Position numbers and translations under genes: made by a program. From Thermodesulfovibrionales bacterium (GTDB lineage: Bacteria; Nitrospirota; Thermodesulfovibrionia; Thermodesulfovibrionales; Dissulfurispiraceae): 64,000 nt of DNA. This document shows positions 44,256 through 54,090 of the stretch, piece after piece. The stretch is from positions 186,001-250,000 of the forward strand of contig JAGUWD010000007.1 in NCBI GenBank assembly GCA_020062545.1. Direction: 5' to 3'. Position 1 is the first letter of the stretch. Each line of letters starts with the position of its first letter. Below the pieces are notes generated by a model, which saw nothing but the letters and a program-made list of their open reading frames with translations, was not told the origin of the DNA and did no database searches.

Positions 44256-45995
44256 TTATCTTCCTTTCAGTGAAAAAATATACAGCATTGTGCCGAATGG
44301 ACTTTCGCCCTTAAGTATATTTTGAGCCCTTATGCCGAACAGGGGTTTTGAAAGCACTATCAATCTGTCGCCCACGACAGCATAATCGAGGACTTCCCCG
44401 CCTATCTCCTCAAGCAATCCCCTTTCCTCAACTGTAATGCCGTTCCACCAGAAGCTCCGTATTTCCGAGGACTTGTATCCAAGACCCTTTGCTATGCCGA
44501 GCAAAGGCTTCCGTTTCGGTGCAAGGACTTCATTGCTTTTAACAAAGAGCCTGTCCTTTACTGACCAATCTCCCCTGTCAACCATCACTGTTGGGGACTC
44601 CCTTTTAAATTTTGCCGAGAAACCTCCGAAATCCTCCCTGCTGATCCATATCCTCACACCCTTTTCATTGTAAAGGTTAAGATAGCCCCTGTCGTCCCAT
44701 GATAGTATGGCCTGTTTTCCATCCGAGGAATTGACAGGCTGGAAATCATAGATGTTTACGCCTTCGGGCAGCTTGATATTATCGCCTTTTTTGTATGTAC
44801 CGTCAGCATATACGAGGGAGAACACACTTCCATCATAACCGTTATTTTTAGTATATCCCTGACCTGCAATTGCAATATTATTATCTACTCTGGTGAGCTT
44901 TCTTATGAAGGTATCCTTTGCTTTATACAACTGGACAAATCCTGAATCCTTTAATTCGTATATATATGAATTAACCTCTCCACCCTGTATGGATGTGACA
45001 ACTATTTCGTCTCTCTTGTTCTTGTTAGCATCAACAACATCGAGCCAGAGTACCTCACTGGTTGACGGCACTTTGAATTCCCATAACAGCTTCAGGTCAA
45101 CTCCGGGCTTGTAAACCCTTATGGAGTCCCCAGATGCAATGACTATATCCGGGTTATCATCGCCGTCCACGTCTCCTACTGCAATGTGGCGTGCCCCAAA
45201 GGGAAGCTGAAATGACAGGAGCACATCTCCTTCCTTAGGCCCGAAAAATCCTGATTTAAACCTCAGTTCTTTGACATAGGCGGTGTTCACCTGTACCTTT
45301 TTTTCCGAAAACTGCTTAGAATCGCTTGCCCAGAAGAGTTTTTGAGTCAGATTTATATGGTCTGTGAAGTCCTCTGCGTTCAGGACTAACACTGCCTCTG
45401 CGCCCTTTGCCCTTGCCTCAGAGACTATCCTGGACACGTCGTTGTTTTCGATCCCTGTATCTATCAATTCGAATCTTCCGCTGTCTTTGAGCATCTGGTA
45501 GTAGGCATCCCCTAAAAACCAATCGACATTGCCCTGAAAGAATAATACCTTTATCTTTGTCCCGGGAATTTTGATCTTTGAATTTAAGAAATCCTCGGGC
45601 TTACCTCTGGTTATTATGCCTGAGGCATCATTCGGTGTTGTTGCTGTGATTTCAATACTTCCAACTGGTATTTCAATTTTACCCAGGGGCTCTTTTGTAA
45701 CAGGATGGACAAAACTCACACCCTCCTTGAAGGCATGAAGCCTCATTCCAGCCTTTACGGATTTTTGTGCCCCGACGTCTATTTTAATCGAGTTTCCATC
45801 AACGGAAATAATCTTACCTGTAACAGGTTCGAGGTAAGAAAGGATTTCGTTTTTCAAGGCATTCAGGGATGCATCTTGCCCTGCCTTCGGTTCCTTTGTC
45901 TGGGCATAGACATCGGCAACTGGCAGAAAGCAGTAAACAACAAACAATAGAAGAAGTAATGGCTTTAAGCTTACCTTCATGATATTTTTTATCAC
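44256..45995 (-). CDS. Secreted VCBS/FG-GAP repeat protein
   Basis: A 579-residue exported protein. A signal peptide (LLLLLFVVYCFLPVADVYAQ) follows a short basic start. Residues about 60-240 hold a FlgT-like or curli-assembly-like fold: LEPVTGKIISVDGNSIKID and FFQGNVDWFLGDAYYQMLKD. Residues about 255-500 carry FG-GAP-like beta-propeller repeats, for example IAVGDVDGDDNPDIVIASGD and DVVDANKNKRDEIVVTS, whose Asp-rich loops bind calcium. Function unknown. It is at the head of the uppS operon on the minus strand, separated by 19 bp. It may be a cell-surface or periplasmic assembly factor; that is inference. Confidence 0.7.
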   Translation of the reverse strand: MIKNIMKVSLKPLLLLLFVVYCFLPVADVYAQTKEPKAGQDASLNALKNEILSYLEPVTGKIISVDGNSIKIDVGAQKSVKAGMRLHAFKEGVSFVHPVTKEPLGKIEIPVGSIEITATTPNDASGIITRGKPEDFLNSKIKIPGTKIKVLFFQGNVDWFLGDAYYQMLKDSGRFELIDTGIENNDVSRIVSEARAKGAEAVLVLNAEDFTDHINLTQKLFWASDSKQFSEKKVQVNTAYVKELRFKSGFFGPKEGDVLLSFQLPFGARHIAVGDVDGDDNPDIVIASGDSIRVYKPGVDLKLLWEFKVPSTSEVLWLDVVDANKNKRDEIVVTSIQGGEVNSYIYELKDSGFVQLYKAKDTFIRKLTRVDNNIAIAGQGYTKNNGYDGSVFSLVYADGTYKKGDNIKLPEGVNIYDFQPVNSSDGKQAILSWDDRGYLNLYNEKGVRIWISREDFGGFSAKFKRESPTVMVDRGDWSVKDRLFVKSNEVLAPKRKPLLGIAKGLGYKSSEIRSFWWNGITVEERGLLEEIGGEVLDYAVVGDRLIVLSKPLFGIRAQNILKGESPFGTMLYIFSLKGR

Positions 45996-46114
45996 CTGAT
46001 TTTCCCTCCTGTGACTGGCTCGTGGTTACACAAGCAAAGAGCCAAGAACCATGTTAGACAGTTTAAAATATAGATTGTCTATAAGTCAAAACCCCTTGAC
46101 CATAATCCGTAAAC

Positions 46115-46280
46115 ATGGATAGCAGTATGCACTCAAAGCCTTAAATAATGCGATGAGATTATTTTTCTGCCTGTTTTTCTGCTGAATGCAAAAGGTGATA
46201 CTGAAGTTGCCCTTGAACAGCGGGATGGTTCGGCGCTAAGGTATCGCTATTTAAGGCTTTTCGGCACACCCGCTATCCAT
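46115..46280. repeat. Palindromic repeat C, copy 2
   Basis: 166 bp in the 353-bp gap between the VCBS-protein and bamD starts. Outer arms ATGGATAGC and GCTATCCAT; inner arms AAAGCCTTAAATA and TATTTAAGGCTTT. Core shared with C1. The rest of the gap (45996-46114, 46281-46348) must hold the divergent promoters, but I recognise none. Confidence 0.88.
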
Positions 46281-46348
46281 ATATCAGAAAGTTTTATTGC
46301 GGATTATGGTCTTGACTAAAAAGGACATTAAAGGTTTTAATAAACACT

Positions 46349-47134
46349 ATGAAAAAATGGCAAATGATAAATGGTAAATGGCTTTTTCTTTTCTTTGCTC
46401 TCTGCTCTCTGCTCTTTATTCTTACTTCATGCGGGGGCGGCAAGGCGGTGAAGAAAGGGGAGGGGTTTGATCCCGAAAGGTATCTATCGAAGGCTGATAT
46501 CCTTATTAATGACAAGGAATACGAGGAGGCGAGGAAAGTCCTCCTTGAAGTGAAGAACAGGGATAATACAAAAAAATATGCACCGCAGGCACAGCTTAAG
46601 ATTGCCGAGTCCTACATAAGGGATGGTGACATAGACATCGGCATCGAGGAGTACAGAAAATTCATGGAGCTTTATCCGGATAATCAATATGCCTCATATG
46701 CCCAGTATCAGATCGGTATGGCATATTTCTCGCAGATCGAGTCTCCCGACAGGGGCTCCGGGGCAGCGCAGAAGGCGCTGCAGGAATTCATGAGATTAAA
46801 GGAATTATATCCGAGAAACCCTTACAGAGAGGTGCTGGAACTCAGGATGGAGAAGTGCAGGAATGTGATTGCAGACGGCGAACTCATGGTCGGCGAGTTC
46901 TACTATAAGAAGGGATCGTACAATGCAGCCATAAACAGGCTTGAAGGTCTGCTCAAACAATTCCCTGAATATAAAAAAGGTGATGAGGCATTGATCCTTA
47001 TGGCAAGGGCATATAAGTTGGCTAAGATAGACGAGAAGGCCAGAGAGGCATTTAATAAATTAATCGAGAAATACCCTTCAAGCAAATTTGCCCCGGAAGC
47101 AAAAAAGGAATTAGAGAAGTTTAAAGGCAAATAA
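46349..47134 (+). CDS. bamD: Outer-membrane assembly lipoprotein BamD
   Basis: A 261-residue lipoprotein. The signal ends LLFILTSCGGG with the lipobox cysteine near residue 29. Five tetratricopeptide-like repeats follow, for example YEEARKVLLEVKNRDNTKKY and YPDNQYASYAQYQIGMAYFS, the BamD pattern. It is part of the BAM complex inserting outer-membrane proteins. The first 25 codons are largely made of two 7-bp tandem arrays (AAATGGC-type and GCTCTCT-type), so its signal peptide seems built from repeat units. The start ATG 46349 is 11 codons before a hydrophobic run. No terminator seen after it. Confidence 0.88.
   Translation: MKKWQMINGKWLFLFFALCSLLFILTSCGGGKAVKKGEGFDPERYLSKADILINDKEYEEARKVLLEVKNRDNTKKYAPQAQLKIAESYIRDGDIDIGIEEYRKFMELYPDNQYASYAQYQIGMAYFSQIESPDRGSGAAQKALQEFMRLKELYPRNPYREVLELRMEKCRNVIADGELMVGEFYYKKGSYNAAINRLEGLLKQFPEYKKGDEALILMARAYKLAKIDEKAREAFNKLIEKYPSSKFAPEAKKELEKFKGK
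46355..46417. repeat. Two 7-bp arrays in the bamD signal peptide
   Basis: AAATGGC, AAATGAT, AAATGGT, AAATGGC (46355-46382), then GCTCTCT, GCTCTCT, GCTCTTT (46397-46417). Confidence 0.85.
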
Positions 47135-47145
47135 CCGATTAATTG

Positions 47146-47769
47146 ATGACTAACTACTATCCTGCCTTCATAGATTTATGCGGAAAAAATTGCATTGTCG
47201 TTGGTGGCGGAAAGGTTGCTGAAAGAAAGATTGCAAGTCTTCTCGGTGCAGGAGCCAATGTTACTGTAATAAGCCCAGACCTTACTTATACCATTGAAAA
47301 GCATAAAAAGAATGGAAGGATAAAACACATAAAGAGGAATTATAAAAAGGGAGATCTGAAAAACGCATTTCTGGTTATTGCTGCTACATCCGACGAAAAA
47401 ATAAATAGCAGGGTATCCGGGGATGCCCCGTTTCTTGTCAATGTTGTTGACAGGCCTGAGCTGGCGAATTTCATTGTTCCTTCTGTTGTGAGCAGGGGGC
47501 CTATGACTATAGCTATTTCGACTTCAGGTACAAGCCCTGCCATGGCAAGGGCAGTAAGAAAAGAGCTTGAACTCCTCTATAATAAAAACTTCGGGCACTT
47601 TCTTGCATTTTTGAGGCAATTACGAAAGAAGGCAATGAGAGATATTCCTGAGAAAAAAGAAAGGGAGAGGCTTTTAAAGGAAGTTGCTTCAAAGGAAATT
47701 TTGAGTATTTTGAGAAAGAATGGCTTTAAAGCGGCAAAAAATAATGTTTTGGAGAAGATAAAGATTTAA
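47146..47769 (+). CDS. Precorrin-2 dehydrogenase / siroheme synthase N-terminal domain
   Basis: A 207-residue protein. YYPAFIDLCGKNCIVVGGGK is the NAD-binding start, followed by AERKIASLLGAGANVTVISP and the catalytic-site region LVIAATSDEKINSRV; the end KELELLYNKNFGHFLAFLRQ is typical of the CysG N-terminal (Met8p/YlnF) family. It oxidises precorrin-2 to sirohydrochlorin, and in some members also inserts iron, making siroheme or heme precursors. ATG 47146 is preferred; the frame could begin with TTG 47143. It lies 11 bp after bamD and 2 bp before the next gene, suggesting one operon. Confidence 0.9.
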   Translation: MTNYYPAFIDLCGKNCIVVGGGKVAERKIASLLGAGANVTVISPDLTYTIEKHKKNGRIKHIKRNYKKGDLKNAFLVIAATSDEKINSRVSGDAPFLVNVVDRPELANFIVPSVVSRGPMTIAISTSGTSPAMARAVRKELELLYNKNFGHFLAFLRQLRKKAMRDIPEKKERERLLKEVASKEILSILRKNGFKAAKNNVLEKIKI

Positions 47770-47771
47770 GC

Positions 47772-48713
47772 ATGATAAATGTCGGTGTAATAGGCGTTGG
47801 GTATCTGGGGCAGCATCATGCCCGTATTTATTCAGAGCTTGGCTCTGAGTTGGGCAGTGTCAGGCTTGTTGGCATTGTTGACACGGACAGGAACAGGGCT
47901 GTGGAAATATCGGACAAATATGGGTGTGAGGTGTACAGCGATTACAGGGATATCCTCGGAAGTGTTGATGCACTGAGCATAGTTACTCCCACGACAATGC
48001 ATTATCAGACAGCTCTGGACTGCATAAAGGCTGGCAAGGATATTCTCATCGAAAAGCCTATCACTGCAACCGTTGAAGAAGCAGATAGGTTGATAGATGC
48101 AGCCGATAAGGCAGGGATAATAATTCAGGTTGGACATCTCGAACGGTTTAATCCGGTGTTCCTTGCTGCTCGTTCGCTTATGGATAAACCGGTGTTTATC
48201 GAGACAGAGAGGTTGTCCCCTTTTCTTGGCAGAGGGATAGATGTGGATATAACCCTTGATCTGATGATACATGATATTGATATAATCCGTGCCCTTTTAA
48301 AGGGCAGTGATTCTGGAATACCCGATGTAAAGGACATGAAGGTAACAGGAGCAAAGGTGCTGACCGACAATATCGACATTGCCATGGCATGGCTTGAATT
48401 CAGCAACGGCGTGCAGGCCTTAATGAAGGCGAGCAGGGTATCATTTGAAAAATCCAGAAAACTGAAGATCTTTCAAAAGGACTCGTACCTGCTCGTGGAT
48501 TACCAGAATATGGAAATAAAGAGATTTTGTAAAAAAGGGTCAAATGAAATTATTCAGGAGACCATAAATATCGAGAAAAAGGAGCCTTTGAAGGAAGAAA
48601 TAAAGGATTTTGCTGAATGTGTTGTTTCAAGACGCAGGCCGGTGGTTTCTGCAACTGAAGGAAGGGACGCACTAAAAATTGCACTACAGATAGGAGAAAA
48701 AATAAAGAAATGA
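47772..48713 (+). CDS. gnnA: Gfo/Idh/MocA oxidoreductase, GnnA-like
   Basis: A 313-residue NAD-dependent sugar dehydrogenase. The Rossmann start is [20 protein letters not shown], the catalytic lysine lies in [20 protein letters not shown], and [19 protein letters not shown] and [19 protein letters not shown] are family blocks. Its partner aminotransferase overlaps it by 4 bp and lpxB follows. In Acidithiobacillus and Leptospira such a pair (GnnA, GnnB) turns UDP-GlcNAc into the 3-amino sugar of amide-linked lipid A. That role is inferred from this gene order, since Gfo/Idh/MocA proteins are diverse. Confidence 0.75.
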   Translation: MINVGVIGVGYLGQHHARIYSELGSELGSVRLVGIVDTDRNRAVEISDKYGCEVYSDYRDILGSVDALSIVTPTTMHYQTALDCIKAGKDILIEKPITATVEEADRLIDAADKAGIIIQVGHLERFNPVFLAARSLMDKPVFIETERLSPFLGRGIDVDITLDLMIHDIDIIRALLKGSDSGIPDVKDMKVTGAKVLTDNIDIAMAWLEFSNGVQALMKASRVSFEKSRKLKIFQKDSYLLVDYQNMEIKRFCKKGSNEIIQETINIEKKEPLKEEIKDFAECVVSRRRPVVSATEGRDALKIALQIGEKIKK

Positions 48714-49807
48714 AGCCGATGATCGACCTTAAAAAACAATACATGGAAATCAAGGACGAAGTCCTTTCAATGCTGAATGAAGTGCTGGAGAGTTCCCAGT
48801 ACGTACTCGGCAAGAGGGTCATGGAACTCGAAAATCATATTAAAAAATATCACGGCGTGCAGGAGGCCATAGGCGTTGCATCGGGTACAGATGCACTACA
48901 TCTCTCTTTAAAGGCCCTCGGCATAGGAGAAGGGGACGAGGTTATAACAACGCCTTTTACATTTTTTGCCACAGTCGAGGCTATTTTGTACACGGGAGCA
49001 AAGCCGGTTTTTGTCGATATAGAGCCGGATACATACAATATTGATGTATCCCTTATCGAACAGAAAATAACAGAGAGAACAAAGGCACTACTTCCTGTTC
49101 ATATATTCGGCCATCCGGCTAACATGAAGAATATTATGGATATTGCATCGAAATACAATCTCAAGGTGATAGAGGACTGCGCACAGTCTTTCGGTGCATA
49201 TTTGGACGGAAAGAAAACAGGAAGCTTTGGCGACGCCGGATGCTTCAGCTTTTATCCGAGCAAGAATTTAGGGGCGTACGGCGATGGCGGTATGATTACG
49301 CTGAATGACCTCCATGTTGCCGATGAGATAAGGAAGCTGAGAAACCATGGCTCCAAAGGCGGATACAGGCATGAATGTCTCGGATACAACAGCAGGCTCG
49401 ACGAGATACAGGCAGGTATCCTTCTTGTCAAGCTCAGGAGGATCGATACATACAACAACAAGAGGCGTGAGAATGCCTCGCTGTATAACAGCCTGCTTTC
49501 TGACGCAGTTATTACTCCTGTGGAAAAAAATGGCGCCTATCACGTGTATCACCAATATACGATACGGAGCAACAAAAGGGACTTTATACAGCAATACCTG
49601 AGGGAGCATGGCATATCATCGGTTGTTTATTATCCTATTCCTCTTCATTTGCAGGAGGCTACTGGATTTTTAGGGTATAGAGAGGGAGATTTCCCGGTTA
49701 CAGAACAGGTCTCACAGGAGGTTCTTTCCCTGCCTATTTATCCCGAACTGGATGAGGAAGATATTCGCCTTATCTCCGAAGTAATTCACAAATGCTTAAA
49801 AGGGTAA
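48710..49807 (+). CDS. gnnB: PLP aminotransferase (DegT/DnrJ/EryC1), GnnB-like
   Basis: A 365-residue sugar aminotransferase. The PLP lysine is in [20 protein letters not shown] near residue 184; [20 protein letters not shown] and [20 protein letters not shown] are typical of the fold. With the upstream oxidoreductase it would make UDP-2,3-diamino-2,3-dideoxyglucose derivatives for lipid A. It overlaps the upstream gene by 4 bp and lpxB by 16 bp, so the three are tightly coupled. The call is supported by this context rather than by a unique motif. Confidence 0.78.
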   Translation: MKPMIDLKKQYMEIKDEVLSMLNEVLESSQYVLGKRVMELENHIKKYHGVQEAIGVASGTDALHLSLKALGIGEGDEVITTPFTFFATVEAILYTGAKPVFVDIEPDTYNIDVSLIEQKITERTKALLPVHIFGHPANMKNIMDIASKYNLKVIEDCAQSFGAYLDGKKTGSFGDAGCFSFYPSKNLGAYGDGGMITLNDLHVADEIRKLRNHGSKGGYRHECLGYNSRLDEIQAGILLVKLRRIDTYNNKRRENASLYNSLLSDAVITPVEKNGAYHVYHQYTIRSNKRDFIQQYLREHGISSVVYYPIPLHLQEATGFLGYREGDFPVTEQVSQEVLSLPIYPELDEEDIRLISEVIHKCLKG

Positions 49808-50994
49808 TGATAGTCTCAGGGGAGAGTTCCGGCGAACTCTATGGCGCCTTACTCGCGAAGACACTGAAGGATAGAAATCCTGAGATAACCATTATCGGTG
49901 TCGGGGGGGATAGGATGCAAGCCGCAGGAGTTAATCTTATCTCGACAATATCCAGTTCTTTTGGCATTACAGAAGCGATAAAGACTTACAGCGAAATCAA
50001 GAGGACTTTTAAGAAGGTCGTATCTGCCCTTAAATCTTTCAATCCACAGGTCATTGTCTTAATAGACTATCCCGATTTCAATATGAAGGTTGCGAGGGAA
50101 GCTAAGAAGCTCGGGATAAAGGTGCTTTATTATGTGAGTCCACAGGTATGGGCATGGAGAAAGGGAAGGGTAAACACCCTTGGTAAATTGGTTGATAAAA
50201 TGGCCGTGGTACTGCCGTTTGAAGAGGAGATATACAGAAATGCCGATATCCCATGCGAATTTGTCGGGCATCCTGTTCTGGATGAAATAAGGGAGGTTAT
50301 TAATGGTTCGGGATTCAGGATTCAGGATATAGAAACCGAAGAACTAAAAGCAGCGGTCAGGAAAGAGCTTGGACTCATACCTGACAGGCCTGTGATGACA
50401 CTCATGCCCGGCAGCAGGGCGCACGAGATTAAAAGGCTTCTCCCTGTAATGTCTGATGTTATCAGGGAAATGGAGGAACGCTATCCTGGCTACCAGTTTG
50501 TAATGCCTATTGCGCCGAATTTAAGCCATGATGCATTATCCTTAATGAATGAATTAGAGAAGAATACCAATCACACATTACGCTTCACGCATCACGCAAT
50601 AAAGACCCTTATTGCATCGGACATTGCGGTTATTGCATCAGGGACATCTGCCCTGCAGGCTGCCCTCGTGGGAGTTCCAATGGTTGTTGTATATAAGCTT
50701 TCGCCGCTGACGTATTTCATAGGAAGGCTTATTGTAAAGGTGAAACATATATCCCTTGTGAACATCCTGCTCGATTATATAGATGGTCAAGGGTTAAGGA
50801 TTAAAGAATTATTACAGAAAGATGCTAATATAGAAAACATTATAGAAGAATTATCCAGAATTATTACAGATTCGAATTACAGAAATGAGATGGTATCACA
50901 GATGAGAAAGGTGAGGAAGTTGTTCCTGGACAGAGAGGCATCTTCAAGGGCTGCGGGTATTGTAGAGGAACTGGAGGGCTACAGCAATGTTTAA
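49792..50994 (+). CDS. lpxB: Lipid-A-disaccharide synthase LpxB
   Basis: A 400-residue glycosyltransferase. [71 protein letters not shown] and LPGSRAHEI-type [17 protein letters not shown] are LpxB signatures. It joins UDP-diacylglucosamine and lipid X. Two 7-bp tandem arrays lie in frame (50305-50332 and 50571-50598, encoding FRIQDIET and [10 protein letters not shown]). It overlaps gnnB and msbA. Other lpx genes (A, C, D) are not in the window. Confidence 0.96.
   Translation: MLKRVMIVSGESSGELYGALLAKTLKDRNPEITIIGVGGDRMQAAGVNLISTISSSFGITEAIKTYSEIKRTFKKVVSALKSFNPQVIVLIDYPDFNMKVAREAKKLGIKVLYYVSPQVWAWRKGRVNTLGKLVDKMAVVLPFEEEIYRNADIPCEFVGHPVLDEIREVINGSGFRIQDIETEELKAAVRKELGLIPDRPVMTLMPGSRAHEIKRLLPVMSDVIREMEERYPGYQFVMPIAPNLSHDALSLMNELEKNTNHTLRFTHHAIKTLIASDIAVIASGTSALQAALVGVPMVVVYKLSPLTYFIGRLIVKVKHISLVNILLDYIDGQGLRIKELLQKDANIENIIEELSRIITDSNYRNEMVSQMRKVRKLFLDREASSRAAGIVEELEGYSNV
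50305..50332. repeat. 7-bp array in lpxB, first
   Basis: GGTTCGG, GATTCAG, GATTCAG, GATATAG, in frame. Confidence 0.75.
50571..50598. repeat. 7-bp array in lpxB, second
   Basis: TCACACA, TTACGCT, TCACGCA, TCACGCA, in frame. Confidence 0.75.
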
Positions 50995-52708
50995 AAGGAT
51001 ACTGCTCCTTGTAAAGCCATATTGGGGCAGGATAGCCCTCGCTGCTGTTATAAGTCTCCTGATTTCGGGTATGAACGGCGGTCTTGCATGGCTTGTCAAG
51101 CCTGCGCTCGATGGGATATTTGTCAAAAGAGATGCACTCCTTCTGGCCATCCTGCCGTTTGCAATTCTTGCGTTGTATTTGCTGAGAGGGGTCTTTTCAT
51201 TTTTCCAGTCTTATCTTATGAGGTCAGTAGGAGCAAAGGTTGTAAGGGATATAAGAGGTGAACTGTACGGACACTTATTATATTTGCCGGTTAATGATTT
51301 TAAAAAGGAGTCGTCGGGTTTATTGCTGTCAAGAGCGATAAACGATACAGGCCAATTGCAAGGACTTCTTGCATATACTGTTAAAGACATTTTTGTAGAA
51401 GGCGCTACAATAATAGTTCTGCTTTTCGTTGCATTTTACAGGAGATGGGACCTTGCATTGATAGCAGTTACCGTTCTTCCATCAGCTTTTTACGGGGCGC
51501 AAAGGCTTGGGAAAAGACTTAAGAAGATCAGTAAAGAGGCCCAGAAAAAGATTTCGGTAATAACGGAATTTCTTTCGGAGACATTTTCCGGGATAAAAAT
51601 GATAAAGATTTTTGGCAGGGAGAGTTCATTAATAGATATATTCAGGGATAAAAATCAGGATTACTACAGGGAACTCATGCGTTCTACAAGGGTTATAGAA
51701 TTTACATCATTAATGATGGAGATAATCGGTGGACTTGGAATTGCCTTTGTCTTGTGGTATGGCGGGAAACTCGTGATAAAAGATGTCATCTCGCCGGGAG
51801 AATTTTTCTCTTTTTTAACCGCAATTTTTATGATTTATACGCCTGCAAAGAGGCTTGTATCGGCAAATAACGGCATTCAGCAGTCAAAGGCAGTAATAGA
51901 GAGACTCGATGAACTCTTTAAAAGGGAGAAGGAATCCGAGGGGAAGGGCGATATAAAGCCCATGAATAGCTATATAGAATTCAAGAATGTATCCTTTAAA
52001 TATCCAACATCAAAACATTATATTCTCAATGACATAAATCTTACTGTTAAAAAGGGAGAGGTTGTTGCTATTGTGGGAAGAAGCGGTGCAGGAAAGACAA
52101 GCCTTGTTGATTTGATACCGAGGTTTTACGACCCTGTAAGCGGTGCTATTTATATAGACGGAGTAAATATTGTGGATGTCAATCTTAAATCATTAAGGCA
52201 GCAGATAGGGCTCGTCAGCCAGGATGTAATTCTCTTTAATGACACGGTAAGGGCAAACATAACCTTCGGCAATCCGGATGCGTCAGAGGATAATATAATC
52301 AGGGCTGCAAAGGCAGCGTATGCCCATGAATTTATCCTTGAACTCCCTGATGGCTATGACACGATAATAGGAGAGAGGGGTGTTATGATCTCTGGGGGGC
52401 AGAGGCAGAGGCTCTCTATAGCGCGCGCAATACTCAAAAACCCACCTATATTAATCCTTGATGAGGCAACATCAGCCCTTGATACAGAGTCTGAAGCAAT
52501 GGTTCAGAAGGCACTGGATACCCTTATGGAAAACAGGACTACCTTTGTTATTGCACACAGACTTTCCACAGTGCAGAAGGCAGACAGGATTATAGTACTG
52601 GAAAAAGGCGGAATATTGGAGATGGGGACGCATGAGGAGCTTTTAAAGAATGGCGGTATTTATAGGAAACTTTACGACCTCCAGATTTCATCATCGGATA
52701 CAAGATAA
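50987..52708 (+). CDS. msbA: Lipid A flippase / ABC exporter MsbA
   Basis: A 573-residue half-transporter. Six membrane segments occupy about residues 15-300. The ATPase part has Walker A VAIVGRSGAGKTSLVDLIPR, the Q-loop IGLVSQDVILFNDTVRANI, signature MISGGQRQRLSIARAIL, Walker B ILILDEATSALDTESE and the switch IAHRLSTVQKADRI. It flips lipid A-core across the inner membrane. The start overlaps lpxB by 8 bp. Its position in the lpxB-waaA-lpxK run supports the MsbA name rather than another exporter. Confidence 0.93.
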   Translation: MFKRILLLVKPYWGRIALAAVISLLISGMNGGLAWLVKPALDGIFVKRDALLLAILPFAILALYLLRGVFSFFQSYLMRSVGAKVVRDIRGELYGHLLYLPVNDFKKESSGLLLSRAINDTGQLQGLLAYTVKDIFVEGATIIVLLFVAFYRRWDLALIAVTVLPSAFYGAQRLGKRLKKISKEAQKKISVITEFLSETFSGIKMIKIFGRESSLIDIFRDKNQDYYRELMRSTRVIEFTSLMMEIIGGLGIAFVLWYGGKLVIKDVISPGEFFSFLTAIFMIYTPAKRLVSANNGIQQSKAVIERLDELFKREKESEGKGDIKPMNSYIEFKNVSFKYPTSKHYILNDINLTVKKGEVVAIVGRSGAGKTSLVDLIPRFYDPVSGAIYIDGVNIVDVNLKSLRQQIGLVSQDVILFNDTVRANITFGNPDASEDNIIRAAKAAYAHEFILELPDGYDTIIGERGVMISGGQRQRLSIARAILKNPPILILDEATSALDTESEAMVQKALDTLMENRTTFVIAHRLSTVQKADRIIVLEKGGILEMGTHEELLKNGGIYRKLYDLQISSSDTR

Positions 52709-52794
52709 ATGTTAATACAAGTGCAGAGTTTAAAGTCTTTTCGTCGCACCTGACATATATTTTCTAAATTAGAATCGCCTAATTGGTGTTAAAA

Positions 52795-54090
52795 ATGTAT
52801 ATGGCATATAACATACTGTATCTGATGGCCCTTCTTTTTTTATTTCCGTTTGAATATCTGAAACGGCCTAAAGAATTACGAAGACGATGGCTTAGTGAGA
52901 GATCGGGCTTTTTGAGTTTACCTATTCACCCATTCACCCATCCACCCATTCACTGCATATGGATTCATGCAGTCTCTGTCGGAGAGGCAATAGCAGCAGT
53001 GCCGTTAATAAAGAAAATAAAGGAAAGACATCCTGCCGCAGAGATTGTCGTTTCTACAGTTACCGATACAGGACAGAAAGTCGCAAAGGAGAGATTGGGG
53101 GATGCTGCGCGGATTATTTATGTTCCGTTCGACCTGCCTTTCGCAATAAAAAACGCGCTGCGGCGCATCAAACCGTCTCTTTTTATCATCATGGAAACTG
53201 AATTATGGCCAAATGCCATCAGGATTTTGGGCAGGAGCGGTGTTCCTGTGTTATTGATGAATGGAAGGATATCCGGAAGGTCATTTGGCGGGTATAAGAA
53301 ACTAAGGTTTTTTATAAAGGATGTCATGAAGAATGTGAGCATCTTCTGCATGCAGAATGAATTATATGCAGAAAGGATTAAGGAATTAGGTGCAGAACCC
53401 GATAAAATCAAGGCGATCGGCAATTTTAAGTTCGATACAAGACCTTCTTCTACTGTCCCTGAATGGACAAGGATATTCAGAAGACAGAAAACAGAGGACA
53501 GAAGGCAGGCAAGAGAAAAGGAATTTGTAATAATTGCAGGAAGCACGCACAGGACAGAAGAGGAATTGATAATTGATGCATACATTAAATTAAGAGCAGA
53601 TTTTCCTCAGATCAACCTTATCATTGCACCGCGACACCCAGAGAGATTCAGAGAGGTTGAAGAACTGATTGGAAAAAAGGGGATAAAATATTTGAAAAGG
53701 TCGGATGTCACGGGTCACGGGTCACGGGTCACGGGAGTCGTTATTCTCCTCGATGTCATCGGAGAGCTTTCATCTGTTTATGGTGCGTGTGATGTGGCAA
53801 TAATGGGAGGGAGTTTTATTGAGCATGGCGGGCAGAATCCACTTGAGCCTGCATACTGGGGCAAGGCTATTGTCTGCGGTCCGCACATGGAGAACTTCCC
53901 TTTTATTGATGATTTTTACAGAGGTGGGGGGGCATTAAAAGTTGATTCGGATACCCTGTACGAATCATTAAAGAGCCTCCTTACTTCACCGGAAAAGATA
54001 TCATCCATGGGAAAGATTGCAAAGGGACTTTATGGGAAGAATTCAGGCGCAACAGACAGGGCAATGGAGATAATAGGAAAATATCTATGA
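52795..54090 (+). CDS. waaA: Kdo transferase WaaA (KdtA)
   Basis: A 431-residue glycosyltransferase adding Kdo to lipid A. WIHAVSVGEAIAAVPLIKKI, ETELWPNAIRILGRSGVPVL, GSFIEHGGQNPLEPAYWGKA and the GT-B donor-site glycines are classical. An N-terminal membrane anchor is at residues 1-20. Three tandem arrays lie in frame: an 8-bp array (52922-52953, encoding PIHPFTHPPIH), a 7-bp array (53480-53507) and another (53707-53734, encoding DVTGHGSRVTG). The start is taken as ATG 52795; TTG 52783 is possible. It overlaps lpxK by 4 bp and lies 86 bp after msbA. Confidence 0.94.
   Translation: MYMAYNILYLMALLFLFPFEYLKRPKELRRRWLSERSGFLSLPIHPFTHPPIHCIWIHAVSVGEAIAAVPLIKKIKERHPAAEIVVSTVTDTGQKVAKERLGDAARIIYVPFDLPFAIKNALRRIKPSLFIIMETELWPNAIRILGRSGVPVLLMNGRISGRSFGGYKKLRFFIKDVMKNVSIFCMQNELYAERIKELGAEPDKIKAIGNFKFDTRPSSTVPEWTRIFRRQKTEDRRQAREKEFVIIAGSTHRTEEELIIDAYIKLRADFPQINLIIAPRHPERFREVEELIGKKGIKYLKRSDVTGHGSRVTGVVILLDVIGELSSVYGACDVAIMGGSFIEHGGQNPLEPAYWGKAIVCGPHMENFPFIDDFYRGGGALKVDSDTLYESLKSLLTSPEKISSMGKIAKGLYGKNSGATDRAMEIIGKYL
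52922..52953. repeat. 8-bp tandem array in waaA
   Basis: CTATTCAC, CCATTCAC, CCATCCAC, CCATTCAC, in frame. Confidence 0.85.
53480..53507. repeat. 7-bp tandem array in waaA
   Basis: GAAGACA, GAAAACA, GAGGACA, GAAGGCA, in frame. Confidence 0.8.
53707..53734. repeat. Perfect 7-bp tandem array in waaA
   Basis: Four identical GTCACGG units, the cleanest array in the window; the same word in degenerate form occurs in mqnE. Confidence 0.9.
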
